From the NCBI GenBank assembly GCA_964035795.1, contig OZ038320.1:31017125-31081124 (forward strand): DNA of 64,000 nucleotides. Direction: 5' to 3'. The notes under the pieces are model-generated. The model was not told where the DNA came from. It was given only the letters and a program-made list of their open reading frames with translations, and did no database searches. How positions within the stretch are numbered: the stretch's first letter is position 1; each line of letters begins with the position of its first letter. Made by a program: the position numbers and the translations under genes. This stretch comes from Pterobdella sp. o SKG-2022 (lineage: Eukaryota; Annelida; Clitellata; Hirudinida; Piscicolidae). Below, one piece after another: positions 1 through 24,400 of the stretch.

Positions 1-2
1 GC

Positions 3-1015
3 TTGTCAAAAGAAACCCAAGTGGCTTTGTGGTATTTCCGATGCGAAAAGATTGTACCTCCAATAACGAGACTATTGGTGGAGCAGAAGTCAGCTAACAT
101 CTCCCCATTTTCGTTCATTTTTTCAAGTCCGTGTCTTCCCATCTCGCGCTCTCTATCAGTGTTGTCTGCTCCAACCTTCGCATTCATGTCCCCCATTAGG
201 ATGAGCATGTCTCGGTTCGGGATCTTGTCTAGAACTGATTGGAGTTGGGCATAGAAGCTATTCTTATCTTCCTCTTCTGATGTGTTGGTGGGCACATAAC
301 ACATAATAATAGACACTTTCTTGAAGCGTGACTCGAAGCGTGCTGTGATGATGCGGTCTGACACAGGATTTCCTTCTAGCAAAATGTTAGCCGCTTTTTT
401 GGACAAAAGGATTCCTACACCAGCTTTATGGCGTTCTTCGTTTTTGCCTGAATAGAGCAACGTCTCCCCTGTTTGCAATTTCGTCTCTCCATGACCAGTT
501 CAACGTACTTCGCACATGCCCATGAGTGTGAGGTTGAATCTCTGCATTTCCCTCGCTGCTTGTGCACATTTTCCTGTCTCCCAAAGTTTTCTCACATTCC
601 ATGTTCCCAGAAAAACAGAATTGTGTGAGAGAACTCTGAGATTTTTATATAAGAGTGTTTCTGGGTGAGGATGGGTCTTCAGCCCTGCAGCTCCCTGATG
701 GGTTTGGCTGCAACACGTCATAAATTTCCTAAAAGGAATTCCAGCTCTCCATGAAACGGAGAATTTCTGGTTATAGTTGTTGTTGGTTTCTGTAACTTGC
801 CTTTTTTCTATGTGTAGGTAATTAACCCGCAGCACAACCCCCAACCTGGAGGGCCAGGATGCACCGTTTTGTCTGGACCCTACTCCTCAAACCTTCTGAG
901 CATGGTTGAACCTTCCAGAAGCCAAAGCCCCCGCTCCTATAGCCTTGGGAGTCATTGGGACACACAAGCCGTCCTACCACGTCAAGTTGGTGCAACATCG
1001 GGACGGTCTTGAGAT
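3..1015 (-). mobile_element. 5' part of a decayed RTE-like LINE with endonuclease domain
   Basis: On the minus strand, 844-500 and then 499-3 read as an exonuclease-endonuclease-phosphatase (EEP, APE-type) domain. The first block carries GTWNVRKLWETGKC and ends at CEVR. The second carries YVPTNTSEEE and the motif MGDMNAKVGADNTDRE, matching the catalytic GDxNA box of LINE endonucleases. The invariant Trp after CEVR is replaced by TGA at about 498, so the ORF is broken. The block at 845-1015 is GC-richer than its surroundings and looks like the element's 5' leader. The element runs off the left edge, so the reverse transcriptase is not seen. In many genomes such fragments are misnamed craniofacial development protein 2. 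It lies antisense to, and upstream of, the exons of the DLC1-like gene and may sit in one of its introns. Confidence 0.85.
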
Positions 1016-1951
1016 TTTAAAAAATTAAAAAAGAATTTGTAAAATAGTCAAACTTTTGTGGAAATTTTTCATTAAAATAAAGCGTGTTTTAAAGTAAATT
1101 TGAATTTAAAAAGGGATCTAACTACCTGATGATGATATAGAATATATCGAAAAGCTTCGTCAAAATAAAAAATTCAAATATTGTCGTGTTTTTATGATTC
1201 ACAGTTTTGAGGCTAATTATTCACAATGTAACTAGATGGTTATCAAAATACCTGCGGCAGTGTGAAATGAATTTTATAACTGAAAAATTTTTTAAAAATA
1301 ATATCACTATAAAAATTGATGAAAATAAAAGATAAAATAAATTAAATATTAATGATGATATTGTTAGTTTTTTTTAAATGTTAAATTAATTTTAATTAAT
1401 ATAAGTTTTGTTTGGATTTGTATCACTTGAACTTATAAATTAATAATGGCATTCCTTTCAAAACCTTTGATCTTAGTTGATGAAGTATATCAAATTTTTA
1501 TGTTTTATCATAACCATCTTTATTATCTTTCACATCACTATTATCATCATCCTCATCACCATCATCATCATCATCTTCATTACTATAATTATTACCTTCA
1601 TGATCATTCAACGTCATTTTTCTCTCTTTAGATGTTTGACTGCTATTCAACACAAGATTATTCAATTATATTTTACACAGATTTCTCAAGGAAGTTGCTA
1701 GCCATTGTGCCACGAATAATGTAAGGTCCCATGTTGAAATTAGTGTAGGGCTGGGATAGTGGTGGTTGTGTTTTGTGAATTGTGATATTAGTGGTTTTAT
1801 TGACGGTTGTTGTATCTCTATGTAGAACCAAACTTTTCAAAATCTATTATATAAACATATCATGAGACTCAACAAAGTTTTTTTTATTTGGTTCTTATAT
1901 ATATCAAGTTAACACAATATATATAGTAACAGAATCGATTCACTCTCTCAG
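1016..1951. other. Non-coding stretch: intron or 5' flank with low complexity and one ribozyme-like repeat
   Basis: No coding exon is recognised here. It is AT-rich with a CAT/ACC-type run at 1535-1600, whose His-rich translation is meaningless. A hammerhead-like repeat copy lies at 1095-1230 and is described separately. The next exon at 1952 opens with a good acceptor (CTCTCTCAG), so at least the right part is probably intron. Confidence 0.6.
1122..1163 (+). ncRNA. Hammerhead-ribozyme-like motif, copy A
   Basis: CTGATGA at 1126-1132 is followed by a perfect hairpin GATATA-GAA-TATATC (1134-1148), then GAA and the palindrome AAGCTT (1152-1157) and C1158. In hammerhead numbering these are C3-A9, stem II, G12-A14, a self-complementary stem III and the cleavable C17. 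A flanking pair, ATTTGAATTT near 1100 and AAATTCAAAT near 1170, could extend stem I. The 3' side continues into a module ending with the words GAGGCTAATTATTCAC that recurs at 55.9 kb. The fold is seen by eye; self-cleavage is inferred. Confidence 0.5.
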
Positions 1952-4944
1952 ATGAACAATCAAAGTTTGGCTGTGTGTTTTGCTCCTAGTCTGTTTCACG
2001 AAAATGTCACTTTCAGTTCTCCAAAGACTTATAATAAGAAATCTATGCCTAAAAATAGCTCGAAAACAACCTTTACAGAATCATTGAACAGTTCTTTGAA
2101 CCAATCACAAAACAGCGCCAAAACATCCAACCAATCGGCAGTTCTCCAGACGAACAATACAAATATTATCGGTCAACTGTCTCAACCATTTTTTTCTTTC
2201 CATCATTCCATCAACTTTCACGACGCTAGTGTGCCTTCTTATCCACAGACCAAACAAAAGTCTGACATAGTACGTAAGAGCAGCAGGTCACACTCACAAA
2301 CTTCCGCAGATGACTGCACTAAGAATCTCCCTCTAGCGAGCAAAAGATCTTCGAATAATAACGAATCCCTTAATGACCTCAAATCAAATGAAGTTCCACT
2401 ACACAATTCTACAACTGTTTCTAGTAGTTTCCTCAATCAAAGTTTTTGTAAATCTCCCAGAACCAAAGCTTCATCTAGGTTCAAGTACTTTTTCAAATCA
2501 AAAAGCAACGACAACATTACTAAAGATTTTTCAGGTTGGTTTATAATTTCATTCTATGAGCACCATCGATCATTTGAGTTTTTTGACAGCTTTTTGCAAA
2601 AAAAAAACTTGTCTATGCTGAAATTTTTGATTTTTGAATTTCAAGACAAAGCAATGTTCAAGAACATATATTGAAAAAAAACTATAATTCTCGATAAAAA
2701 AATCTCTCCCCAAAACCTTATCATCAATATTTTTCTGTATTAATTCACAGATACACGTTTACAAACTCTAACATATGTTTTAAATTTTTCTACAAACACA
2801 AAAACTCCGATATTATATGAACTTCCGCAGAAAACGACGAACACATCCAGCACAACAAAGTAGCCACACAAATCCTCAACACTCTCATCTGCCATTATCC
2901 CTCTATCTTTCACGTTGGGCTTCAAGTGTTTTATTAATATCTTTTTTTCTGTAGTTAAAAATTCATTTATAGTTTGAGAGAAAAAATTTGCTTGGAATTA
3001 TTTACTCAAAGTAAAATCTCTTATTAAGGTGAAATAAAATTTCCAAGTTAGAAATCGTATCCTTATATTTAAAGTACTTGCTTGTGTAATTTAACTTTAC
3101 GAAAAGCTTCAAATTTGTAAAAAAAATTTTAATGAATATTTTAGATTATTAATATTTTTATACTATAAATTCAATCTTAAAAATCTATTATATTCATTTA
3201 TGCTTGTCTATGTAGTTTGGAAATAGCGCCAATTTGCTCAAGTTGTTTTAAATTCGACCAAATATTTTTGTAACTCGTTTTCAAACCGGTAGTGATAAAT
3301 TGAATTGAACATTTTTTTTCAAATTTTTTTGGTTTTGAAATATCATTGCAATTATTTATCTGAAGGTTTCGAATGATGTCAACTGTAAAGATTTTTCTTT
3401 TCTTGAAAAACGCAACAAGAACCAAAGGAAAAAATCAACCGAAGAATCTAGACATAATGAGATAGAAGAAAAAACAGAAAAAATCTTTTTCAAAAATATT
3501 TCATCTGTTCTGGAGAAACTATTAATGGTATTGAGTCAAACAGTACTGTTTGACATTTCAAACTTATTCACAATGAAAAACTTTTTTAAAATTAAAATAT
3601 GTTCAATAAATTATAAAATTATTTCAATTTTTATTAATCATCTGTTGAAGGATATAGAGGACGAAACGAAAGAATACAAAGAATATCAGACAACTAATAG
3701 CAAAAACATCCAAATATATCACACCACCAACACTCTGCCAAACTCCTTGAAAGAACCAATCTCAACAGCAGAATCAACACCTCAAAGTTACAAAAAATCT
3801 CAAAAAACCACCCCCAACTCACCGAAAAAATTCTCACAATACATCTCACTAATGCAACAAAACTCTTTTTCTCTGGCTACATGGTTGGGTGTTACAGAGG
3901 TTAGTGATATGGACAGTGAAGATGTGATAGAAGCAGTGGCTGACCAAAGAGGAGACTGGGATGAAGATCTTACTTCTTGGGAAGTTTTGCAACCTCTTGA
4001 AAGCATAAGTCACAAGGACACAGAGTTTTTATCGAAAAATGATCATAAGGATTTTATGAAGACAAAATTGAATGGTTTTTGTGGAAGCTTGAAAGGTTTT
4101 CAAAAAGAATGTTCAACCAGCATAAAATCTTTGTTGAAGAATTTACATACTGCCAAGACAGACCACGTTAAATACAGCGTCGCATTCAGTCCACTTCCAG
4201 ATCTGAATTTCAATGTGAAAAGGTAAGTTATTTATGCATTTACATTAATTTATATAACTTACTCTGTAACTATTAGATTTAGTGTTAAGGCGTTTGAAAA
4301 AATATACAAAAATAGCTTGAAATTCCCTTAAGATTTCACCACAGTTTTACGACCAGGCACTATTTGTATATCCCCGTCGTCATTTCAAGCCTAATTGTTT
4401 TCATGACACTCATAATGACACCATCAACCCATATAGCCATGTACTATTAGCTATACCACACCACAGAGCACGTTTGAGCAGCCAAGACAACAATGTATCC
4501 TGTCTGCTATCCTTCAACGAGTCACAGAAATCCACTGATGACACCAACGTTATATTAGACTTGCACATGGCTGTTGCACTAGGCGCCTCTCTTACTAGAC
4601 TCTACCACTTCTCTAAAGTCGATTTGAAGTAAGTTCTTTTGCAGTATTTATACATAGGATCATTATTTACAAAATATACTATGGCTTTCATTGCTATTTA
4701 AATTCCAATATCTCAACGTATTATGATAATCGACATTAACGCTCCATAAATGCTTTGAAATCTTGTTTCCAACATTTTTGTGAGTTCTATTAGAATAAAT
4801 ATACCTTCAAAAGTTGTATACACCACGTGACATATGACTTTCAACAGAGGTCACGGCGTGAGATGGTACGAGGGGGTGTATGGCAGCTTGGTGGAGAGGG
4901 ACATGAGGAAGATTAAGGAAGCGTTTGAGAGCCAAACAGCTTAA
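1952..4944 (+). CDS. DLC1/STARD13-like RhoGAP-START protein, C-terminal half (5' exons missing)
   Basis: Exons 1952-2534, 2831-2925, 3651-4222, 4437-4628 and 4848-4944 join in one frame (512 codons plus stop TAA). Exon one starts with NNQSLAVCFAPSLF, the last conserved block of a RhoGAP domain of the DLC1 family. A long Ser/Asn-rich linker follows. Then comes a START domain: GDWDEDLTSWEVLQ aligns with the WDVDLLDSKV block of DLC1, and KVDLKGHGVRWYEG aligns with the final RVDLRGHMPEWYT block, ending in KIKEAFES. Proteins of this family inactivate Rho GTPases at adhesions and the cell cortex and carry a lipid-binding-type START fold at the C-terminus. The catalytic arginine finger and SAM domain would lie left of the window. 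The acceptor of exon four at 4437 was chosen because it alone keeps the frame. The linker is longer than in vertebrate DLC1. The orthologue in flies is cv-c. Confidence 0.85.
3075..3112 (+). ncRNA. Hammerhead-like motif, weak copy in DLC1-like intron
   Basis: A short hairpin (GTAA...TTTAC, about 3085-3100) directly precedes GAAAAGCTTC (3101-3110). The 5' core box is only CTTGTGTAAT, so this is a decayed relative of the ribozyme-like family. It lies in the intron between exons two and three of the DLC1-like gene. Confidence 0.3.
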
Positions 4945-5162
4945 TGATGATAACAATGCAAATAATTTTTTAATCAAAATTACAGTAATAACTAATAGCA
5001 ATAATTAAAATAATATCAACAACGAAAATACCAGCAATAATAAAAATCGTAATAACAAACATTGTGATCTTGGGCTGGAACACATCAGACAACATCACCG
5101 TCTATCGTAACTTAATATATATTTTCATAATTTAATAACATTAAATAATAATTTCGTCAAGT

Positions 5163-5208
<46 letters not shown>

Positions 5209-7374
5209 CTGTAGTCACAACCACCATTCTGGTACGATATTCTCCTTGTACATAAATAATTGAGGTCGAATTTACATTATTTTTGGTTATACAGAAAACA
5301 TAGAGCCTAGATTCAAAATATTTTTTGATTATATAAAGTAATGTGGTTGAGTTTAAGTTGTATTTTGTTATATAAACACAACTATAACAGTATTGTAATT
5401 TGGTCATTAATGTATTAGGCTTTATAACGTTTTATAGACAAAGATGGTAGTTTTCATGATTTTTTAATGAAAAAGTTTCAGTATTTGTACATCCTACCCA
5501 CAATCAAATAGTTTTTGAAAAAATTTAATACAGAGATTAAAAGGCTCGAATGTCTAAAAATAGTGTGTCAACATTCTTTGATGTCCGAAACCCACCAGAG
5601 AACATCAAACCATCATGAAAGTTAAAGCAGATAACATCAAAATCTGCGGACTTTAGTGATCATGAATATATATTGATAGAAAAAAATGATTTAGTACTAA
5701 AAATTAAGCGCGTTTCCCAAACCGGGAATTAAATCCGGCGGCTACGGGTTGGTAACAAGGTTCGCTATTAAGCCACACAGAATTTGAAGCCGTTGTGAAA
5801 ATCCCTAAAAACGACGTTTTCAAGCTTTTAAGGTATAATGCATAAAAGTCTTGATGTCGAGTAAATTATATCAGAAGATTGAGTGAGAAAATATATGATC
5901 AAATGATTCAACAATAAAGAACATAAGAAAAAATAGTATTTAACTCGGAAAATTTTGAAATAAATTAAATAATATCTAATCAAATAAACTAATATTAACA
6001 TTCAATAATAATATTTTTAAATAATTAATATTTACTAACTAATATTAAAATTACCAAAAATAATTTAAATTTATATAACGCCAAAATGCACGAGTAAACA
6101 GAATGATAATTCGGAGAGTATTAAACATCTTAGCCAAATAAACAGAAACTCATAAAAATCAACAATATTTAGGCACTGAATGTTAGTGAACAAGTGATGG
6201 TTATTGTGAAGTTCAGATCATTTACAAACTGCTGAACGTGACACGTGTAAATGTAATTTTTGTATCGTATGTAATTTGTGTAATGTATGTATTTTTAATT
6301 TTTGTATTCTATGTAATTGTAATTTTTAATTTTTGTAGTGTACGTAATATTGTAATGTATTCGATTTTAGAAACTAATTTGTGTAAATGTCATTTTTTGA
6401 ATTGTAATGTATGTAAATGTAATTTTGCTTACAGTAATTTGTGTGATGTATGTGAATGGTATTCAAGCAGTAGAATTTTGACGTACATGAAGTAAAATTA
6501 TGATACATAACGTGACAGTAATTAATGAACATGATTTTTATGCATAATAACCATTAATTGAATATTCATGATCTTATGAAGCAAGAAGATAAGTATCAAA
6601 ATTAAAGATTAATATATATAAATCACCATGTAAAAAAATTAAAAACACAAAAATAATATCTATAATATGAATAAACTTTCGAAACTAATTTCCTGGTAAT
6701 GAGTAATAATACTTAAAGGAATAATCTAGAAGAAACAAGGCGGGAATATTTGAAACAAAAGGCAATTATGAAGGAATTTATAAGGTAACAAATTTCAAGC
6801 AAGCGACCAACTATATAAATTGATACAACTATTTACACGAATAATAAAAACAATAACAGATAAAATTATCATAATAAATTATAATAGCACTTTCGTGAGA
6901 TTTTTTGGTGAAAATTCATAAAATTGATATAATCCATGAAATATAAATGATAAATATTAACTACGAAGCCCTCATTCCTATTTATATCATTAAAAACTTG
7001 ATTTTCGTTTAAACTGTTAAAACCAAAAAATAATTTACAACATTAAAACATCAGATGAATATTTTACAAATCATATAAACATATGAACTCTCTTCATGAT
7101 GAACATTTGATCTTTGATGTTATAATACATATACTTGATAAAAACACTTCCAAATATTTAAAACGATTGAATGCAGCATACAGCAAACAAAGGTTTCATT
7201 TTGATAATCATAATCTTCCTCATCATCGTTATCCATCTAACCACGTGCAAACTACTCAATCATCTGCACCATCATTACCACCCCCATCATATTAATTCCA
7301 CGTCAATATCTAAGATGAACAGAGGTTGAAAAGTAAAATCCATACCCTTCTTATATGACTCAAGACTGATTTAA
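4945..7374. other. Intergenic: AT-rich, (TA)n run, SINE-like scrap, degenerate tandem repeat, GATA-poor
   Basis: This is the gap between the DLC1-like gene and the convergent phosphatase gene. It holds a (TA)n run at about 5167-5204 and a GC-richer scrap at 5707-5785 that resembles a worn tRNA-derived SINE head in minus orientation. At about 6240-6440 a degenerate tandem of words like TGTAATTTTTGTA repeats for 200 bases. No coding exon is recognised. Confidence 0.6.
5707..5785 (-). repeat. Possible degenerate tRNA-derived SINE head
   Basis: Read on the minus strand, the stretch has a TGTGGCTTAATAGCG word like a pol III box A. About 35 bases on, CCGGATTTAATTCCCGG resembles a T-arm/box B with two or three changes. 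It is much GC-richer than its flanks. It is too degenerate to be a tRNA gene, and the assignment is tentative. Confidence 0.3.
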
Positions 7375-19762
<12,388 letters not shown>

Positions 19763-21461
19763 CTGAGGTTAGTAGGAGTCAGGTGAATAGAAGGTGATGT
19801 TATTATAACATGTACTTAATACAATTATGACCTTTATTTTTAGAATTAGCGTTTTTATCATCTATCTATCTATCTATTGGCTCTTATTATGATTTCTATG
19901 ATTACAATTGTTTGGTTATATAGTGTTAATAAATATATCAATATAAATATTTGAACTAATTCTAGTATTTATTGATTGTTTATTTAACCATAAATTATCA
20001 TAAAGAAAAAACTCAATACTCAAACCTTCTTGATCTTCACCCAACTTTTTGGGGAGGGATGAAAAAGAATATATAAAGACGTTGTTCCAATCATTTTTTG
20101 CTATTCGGTGAAAAATGGATTTGGTGTTAAATTCTGATGATTAATTTCAAGTGGATTTCTCTGATAACTTAGTCTAGATTGAATATGAGTGGTATGAAAC
20201 AATGAAAAAAAAAAAAAATACACAAAGTAGTTATTCTATTGAATTTAAACAGTATATCAATAAAGTATGCAACAAAAAACAACATTTTCAAGGCTTAAAA
20301 TGCCATGAAGCTTTTCAATTATAAATTAAATTATCAAGTGATTTATACAAAAATTAATCAAACAGCAAAAAAAATATTTTAAAATTATTAGAAATGATAA
20401 AATCTTCCTGGTTGGGGTTTTGATTTTCTATGAGTAAGATTTATTATTAAAAAAAATCATAAAGTTAATGAAAATAAATTTTATTATTGCTCACCTTTAT
20501 TTGAGGTGGTCATTGCAGAGATTATTTCAAGCTTTGAGAATTTTAAGTAAATAGTTTTATTTGATTTTATACAGTCTCCTTTGGGTTCAGCGCGATTCCC
20601 ACTTGCGAAATCATAAATCCAAAACTTTGAGTTAAGTTGCTCATCTTTAAATAGTACAAAAACGAATTTAACTAAATAGGTTTGAATTAAAATGTAATAA
20701 AATTATAAAACGTTTATGTATTCAATTTTGATTTATTTTATTATTAAAAAAATCATTACGTTTTTCTAAAGAGTCTGAAAGTAAAGTTTTAGCAAATAGG
20801 AATAAAAATATTAAACTTTTAATCAACATTCTTTAAGAAAATATTTAGTTATCGGAAGATAATTTTTGAATTATCTCATGAAATCTTAATATAAACATTA
20901 AAAGAGTAATATAAACTAATAAGTTAATGCGTTGAAGTTATTTTTTAAAGTCAAAAATAGGTATACATTTTATTTTACTTAGAAGACAATTATATTTAAA
21001 AGTAAACACGATATAAAAATCCAATTCCAATCATTGCGTTTAAAAATTATTTTTTCCAAACTTGTGACGTTTCAGTTTTTCGATACTATCAGGCAACTTA
21101 TGATAATTAAAAAAATTTTCCATTAGATTTAATTTTCGATTTTTTTTCTCGTGATAGCTTTCCTTGCAAAAGCAACATTGGTACTTTTTCATTTAAGTTT
21201 AACGTCATTTAAACAATAGAACACTTCATAAGTTAAATGCTTTCGATAAAACTTAAAGACCATTTAATGTATTTATTCTTAATCTTTAACCGTCTACGGT
21301 TTAACGCGTTTTACTAACTCATTATGTTTAGATATTAAAATCAATATAAAATAACACTAAATCTGTACATGTCTCTGAGACGAATAGCACCAGAAGTGCT
21401 TAACATAAATATGTATTGAAACAAAATATAAAATATAAAATCGGTTTATACGAATATGTAT
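19763..21461. other. Gap between phosphatase 5' end and PPM1G 3' end
   Basis: About 1.7 kb of AT-rich DNA with no recognised exon. The 5' exons of the phosphatase (signal peptide and start of the fucolectin-like domain) should lie here or further off, but I could not place them. A TATC run is at 19858-19878 and a hammerhead-like copy at 20304-20342. Confidence 0.5.
20304..20342 (-). ncRNA. Hammerhead-like motif, divergent copy
   Basis: On the minus strand, CACTTGATAAT is followed by a small hairpin (AATT-TAT-AATT) and then GAAAAGCTTCATGG. It has the U3-A8 form of the core. Stem I is limited to about three pairs and needs one mismatch. Confidence 0.35.
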
Positions 21462-24400
21462 CTACATATCAACAGATTGGAGTTTGAACTTTTTAGGGAT
21501 GGAAGGATCGACCGCAGAGCCGTCAGCGTCGACACTGCTTCCCTCATCCCTCTTCCTCTTGCCTTCCTTTCCATTGGCAGTCTTCCATTGGTCACCCTCT
21601 GTACCATCCTTCTCCCCTTCAACATCAATCTTCTTGGCGTCTTTTACCTCAACAGTCACACCTTCAGTACCATTTTTATCGATACTTTCAGCCTCTTTGG
21701 CATCGACACCATTATCGACCTTGGAATCCAGTTTCTTATCCGGGTGGTGCTTATTGAACTTGACGATGATGCATGTCATGTTGTCGCATCCTGTTCCGTC
21801 GCCAGATGTGTCAGGTGCCAAGCAAAAGTCGAACAGCTGTGAATCACATTATAAGTTTAGGTGTTAAATGACTAACGCTATTGTTTTACATCATCATTTA
21901 CTCATCTTCATAATCATCATTATATATATCATCCGAATCTTTCATTTTTTAAAAATACACTAATTTTAAAAAAGATTGAGGCATATTGACAAAAAGCCCA
22001 AAGCATTGATATATTATGACTAAATTAACCCAGCACCAAAACTCCAAATCGAAAACAGAAAAATGAAGATTGGAACCTCTTCACAGATGCTTGATAGGGT
22101 CCTGCCATTGACCATCCTCTCTTGCACGAAGTCCACCACCTCCTGACTCGTCAACACGTTCCTGTCACCATCAGTTGTTATGAGGGGGTAGATAAAGCTG
22201 TTATACAACCTATTAATCAACCAACCACTACCCTAAAAATCTTTCACCCATTATCTGTATCTTCATTCCTCAATCAAAAATGTATCAATCAGCCACCCAT
22301 CCAATAACCAATACATAAAAGACCAGCATCCATCCATCACTGCTTTAGTCCCACCCAACAACACCTCTTATGCACACATCCACCCATCATGTACCAACCT
22401 ACCATATGCCATCACAGGCAAGCACCATAAACCGATCCTCATTTTCAAGTTTGAGGTGTTTGACTTCGGGTTGGGAAGTGATCATTTGGTCTTTCAATGG
22501 TAATGTGTTGTTCTGCTTGTACACATGGTCTCCTGTTTAGTTGATGTGCCATATGTGAAAGTATTATGACATTAACTGCAAAGAATTCAATACAATCACA
22601 AGTATGCTCAAGGCAGAACCACAATAAAATACAATTGCACAGCAGATGGCAGAGGCATATGAAGCCTCTAACAAATTTGCTACAACTCACCAATGGCCCT
22701 GGACAGATTGAGTCCCCCATTGACTCTGCCATCAAAGGAGATGCGACCTCCAGCCTTCTCAATCCTCTCCTTTTCATCCGCATCCTCAGGCTTGTGGTCA
22801 ATTGACATGTCCACAGCCTTTTTGCCTCGACACACCACACATCTCCATTGGTTGGGTTGTTTCAGTTAAGGCGTATGTGTTATGATATCTCTAACAAGTT
22901 TCATCCCCACCATATCATATTCATTGCCATTCTCCTCATCATTTCAGTCATAAATATTCGACGTTTTTTTCCTTTTTGAGAAACCTGTCCACCTATCACA
23001 AGACCCAAGCAAACAAACATCGATGACTCACCTTGAGTCACCAGCATTGGCGACATATAATTGGTCGTTTCTGAGAAGCGCCACAACAGCTGTACACCCA
23101 CTGTCCATGGCAGGCTGTAGAGGAGTTATCTTTGAGGCTATAAATCATTGTTTGTGTCAAAAAAAATGTGCGAAAAACACTCAACTATAAAATAACAGGA
23201 TAAAATATACACACAGCACAATACAATAGTTTGCCTCAAAAAATATGACACAACAATTCAATATACCTTATACATATACAATCAGGACACTATAAAATAT
23301 ACAATGACACAAAATCAAAAAAAAACAATAAATTTCAGGTACAAGAAATACAAAATAAAAAACAATACAAAACACAGTAGCATGCAACATAAAAGACAAT
23401 AAGCAAGCGTCACCAACCCCCATGAGATTTGAAGTTTTGCCACCTTCACCCTCCTCATCATTATCCTCTTCACTAGCACCTTTGGACTTGCTGAACAGTT
23501 TGTAGATGTAACTGGAATAGTCTCTGTGGCAATTTTGATGGGGTTTTTGGGTTGGGGTGGTAAAGTACATGACAATTATGACACAATGACTGACTCTCAC
23601 ACACATGCGTCAGTTGCCAGATTTAATGAATGCAAATAATCAAATATCTATTCTTTGACTTGAAAAACACTAACACTTCAATATCATCATCGTCGTCGTC
23701 GTCCTCCTCCTCTTCCTCTTCTACAGTATTCTTCCACTTTTCTGCCTCAAAATCACTATCTGAATCATCATCTTCGTCGTCTTCCTCATCATCTTCATCG
23801 ATTTTTTTTACTTTGGAAGATCGGCCGCTGCTTGTCTGAATGTGAATGTTGGTCCGTCATTTAATTAAATGATAATTGTGATTTAAGGCTTTGAGTTTAA
23901 AAATGAAACAATTCAAAGACACAGTTATACTAAGCTAAAATTTTTGATAATCTCAATCTCATCATGAAACATGTTTTATAATAGTGTTATTAAAGCTGCA
24001 TGATTTCTGACATGGCTCAGTTTACAACTGTGATAGCATAGGCCTTTCAAACTAGGATAAACTATGGTTTCACGTTGGTTCCTAATCATACAGACGATAT
24101 TAAGCCTTTCAAAAGTAGCTTTTAATAGCTGAACTGCACTACACAAACCGAGGCATCGGGTGTTTCTTTGTTCTCATCAGCCTTGCTCGATCCACTGCTA
24201 GCCTGCATCAAGTTTTAAACAATGATTATTTTATGCAACACTATTTCTGAACATGAATAAGACCTTAACATTGAGAATGGTCCCACAATCAGTCAATGAA
24301 AGCTAAAAATTGGTTTTCTTATAGCAAGAATGAGTCTAATTGAATAAATTTTGTGATGGTTAGTTATAGTGCTAACCAATATAATAATACATCCTGTAAA

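Noticed and set aside
1446..1701. His-rich and Ile-rich ORFs
   Set aside because: They read through CAT/ATT simple repeats. There is no splice context or homology, and they lie in a probable intron.
4317..4436. Open frame continuing upstream of the START exon (QFYDQALFVYPRR)
   Set aside because: No acceptor upstream of it keeps the frame with exon 3651-4222. The acceptor at 4437 does, and it matches the START alignment.
5167..5204. (TA)n run as a regulatory element
   Set aside because: It is a simple repeat with no promoter or terminator context.
21456..21867. Plus-strand ORFs of over 100 codons
   Set aside because: They are the complement of the PPM1G terminal exon, which is well supported.
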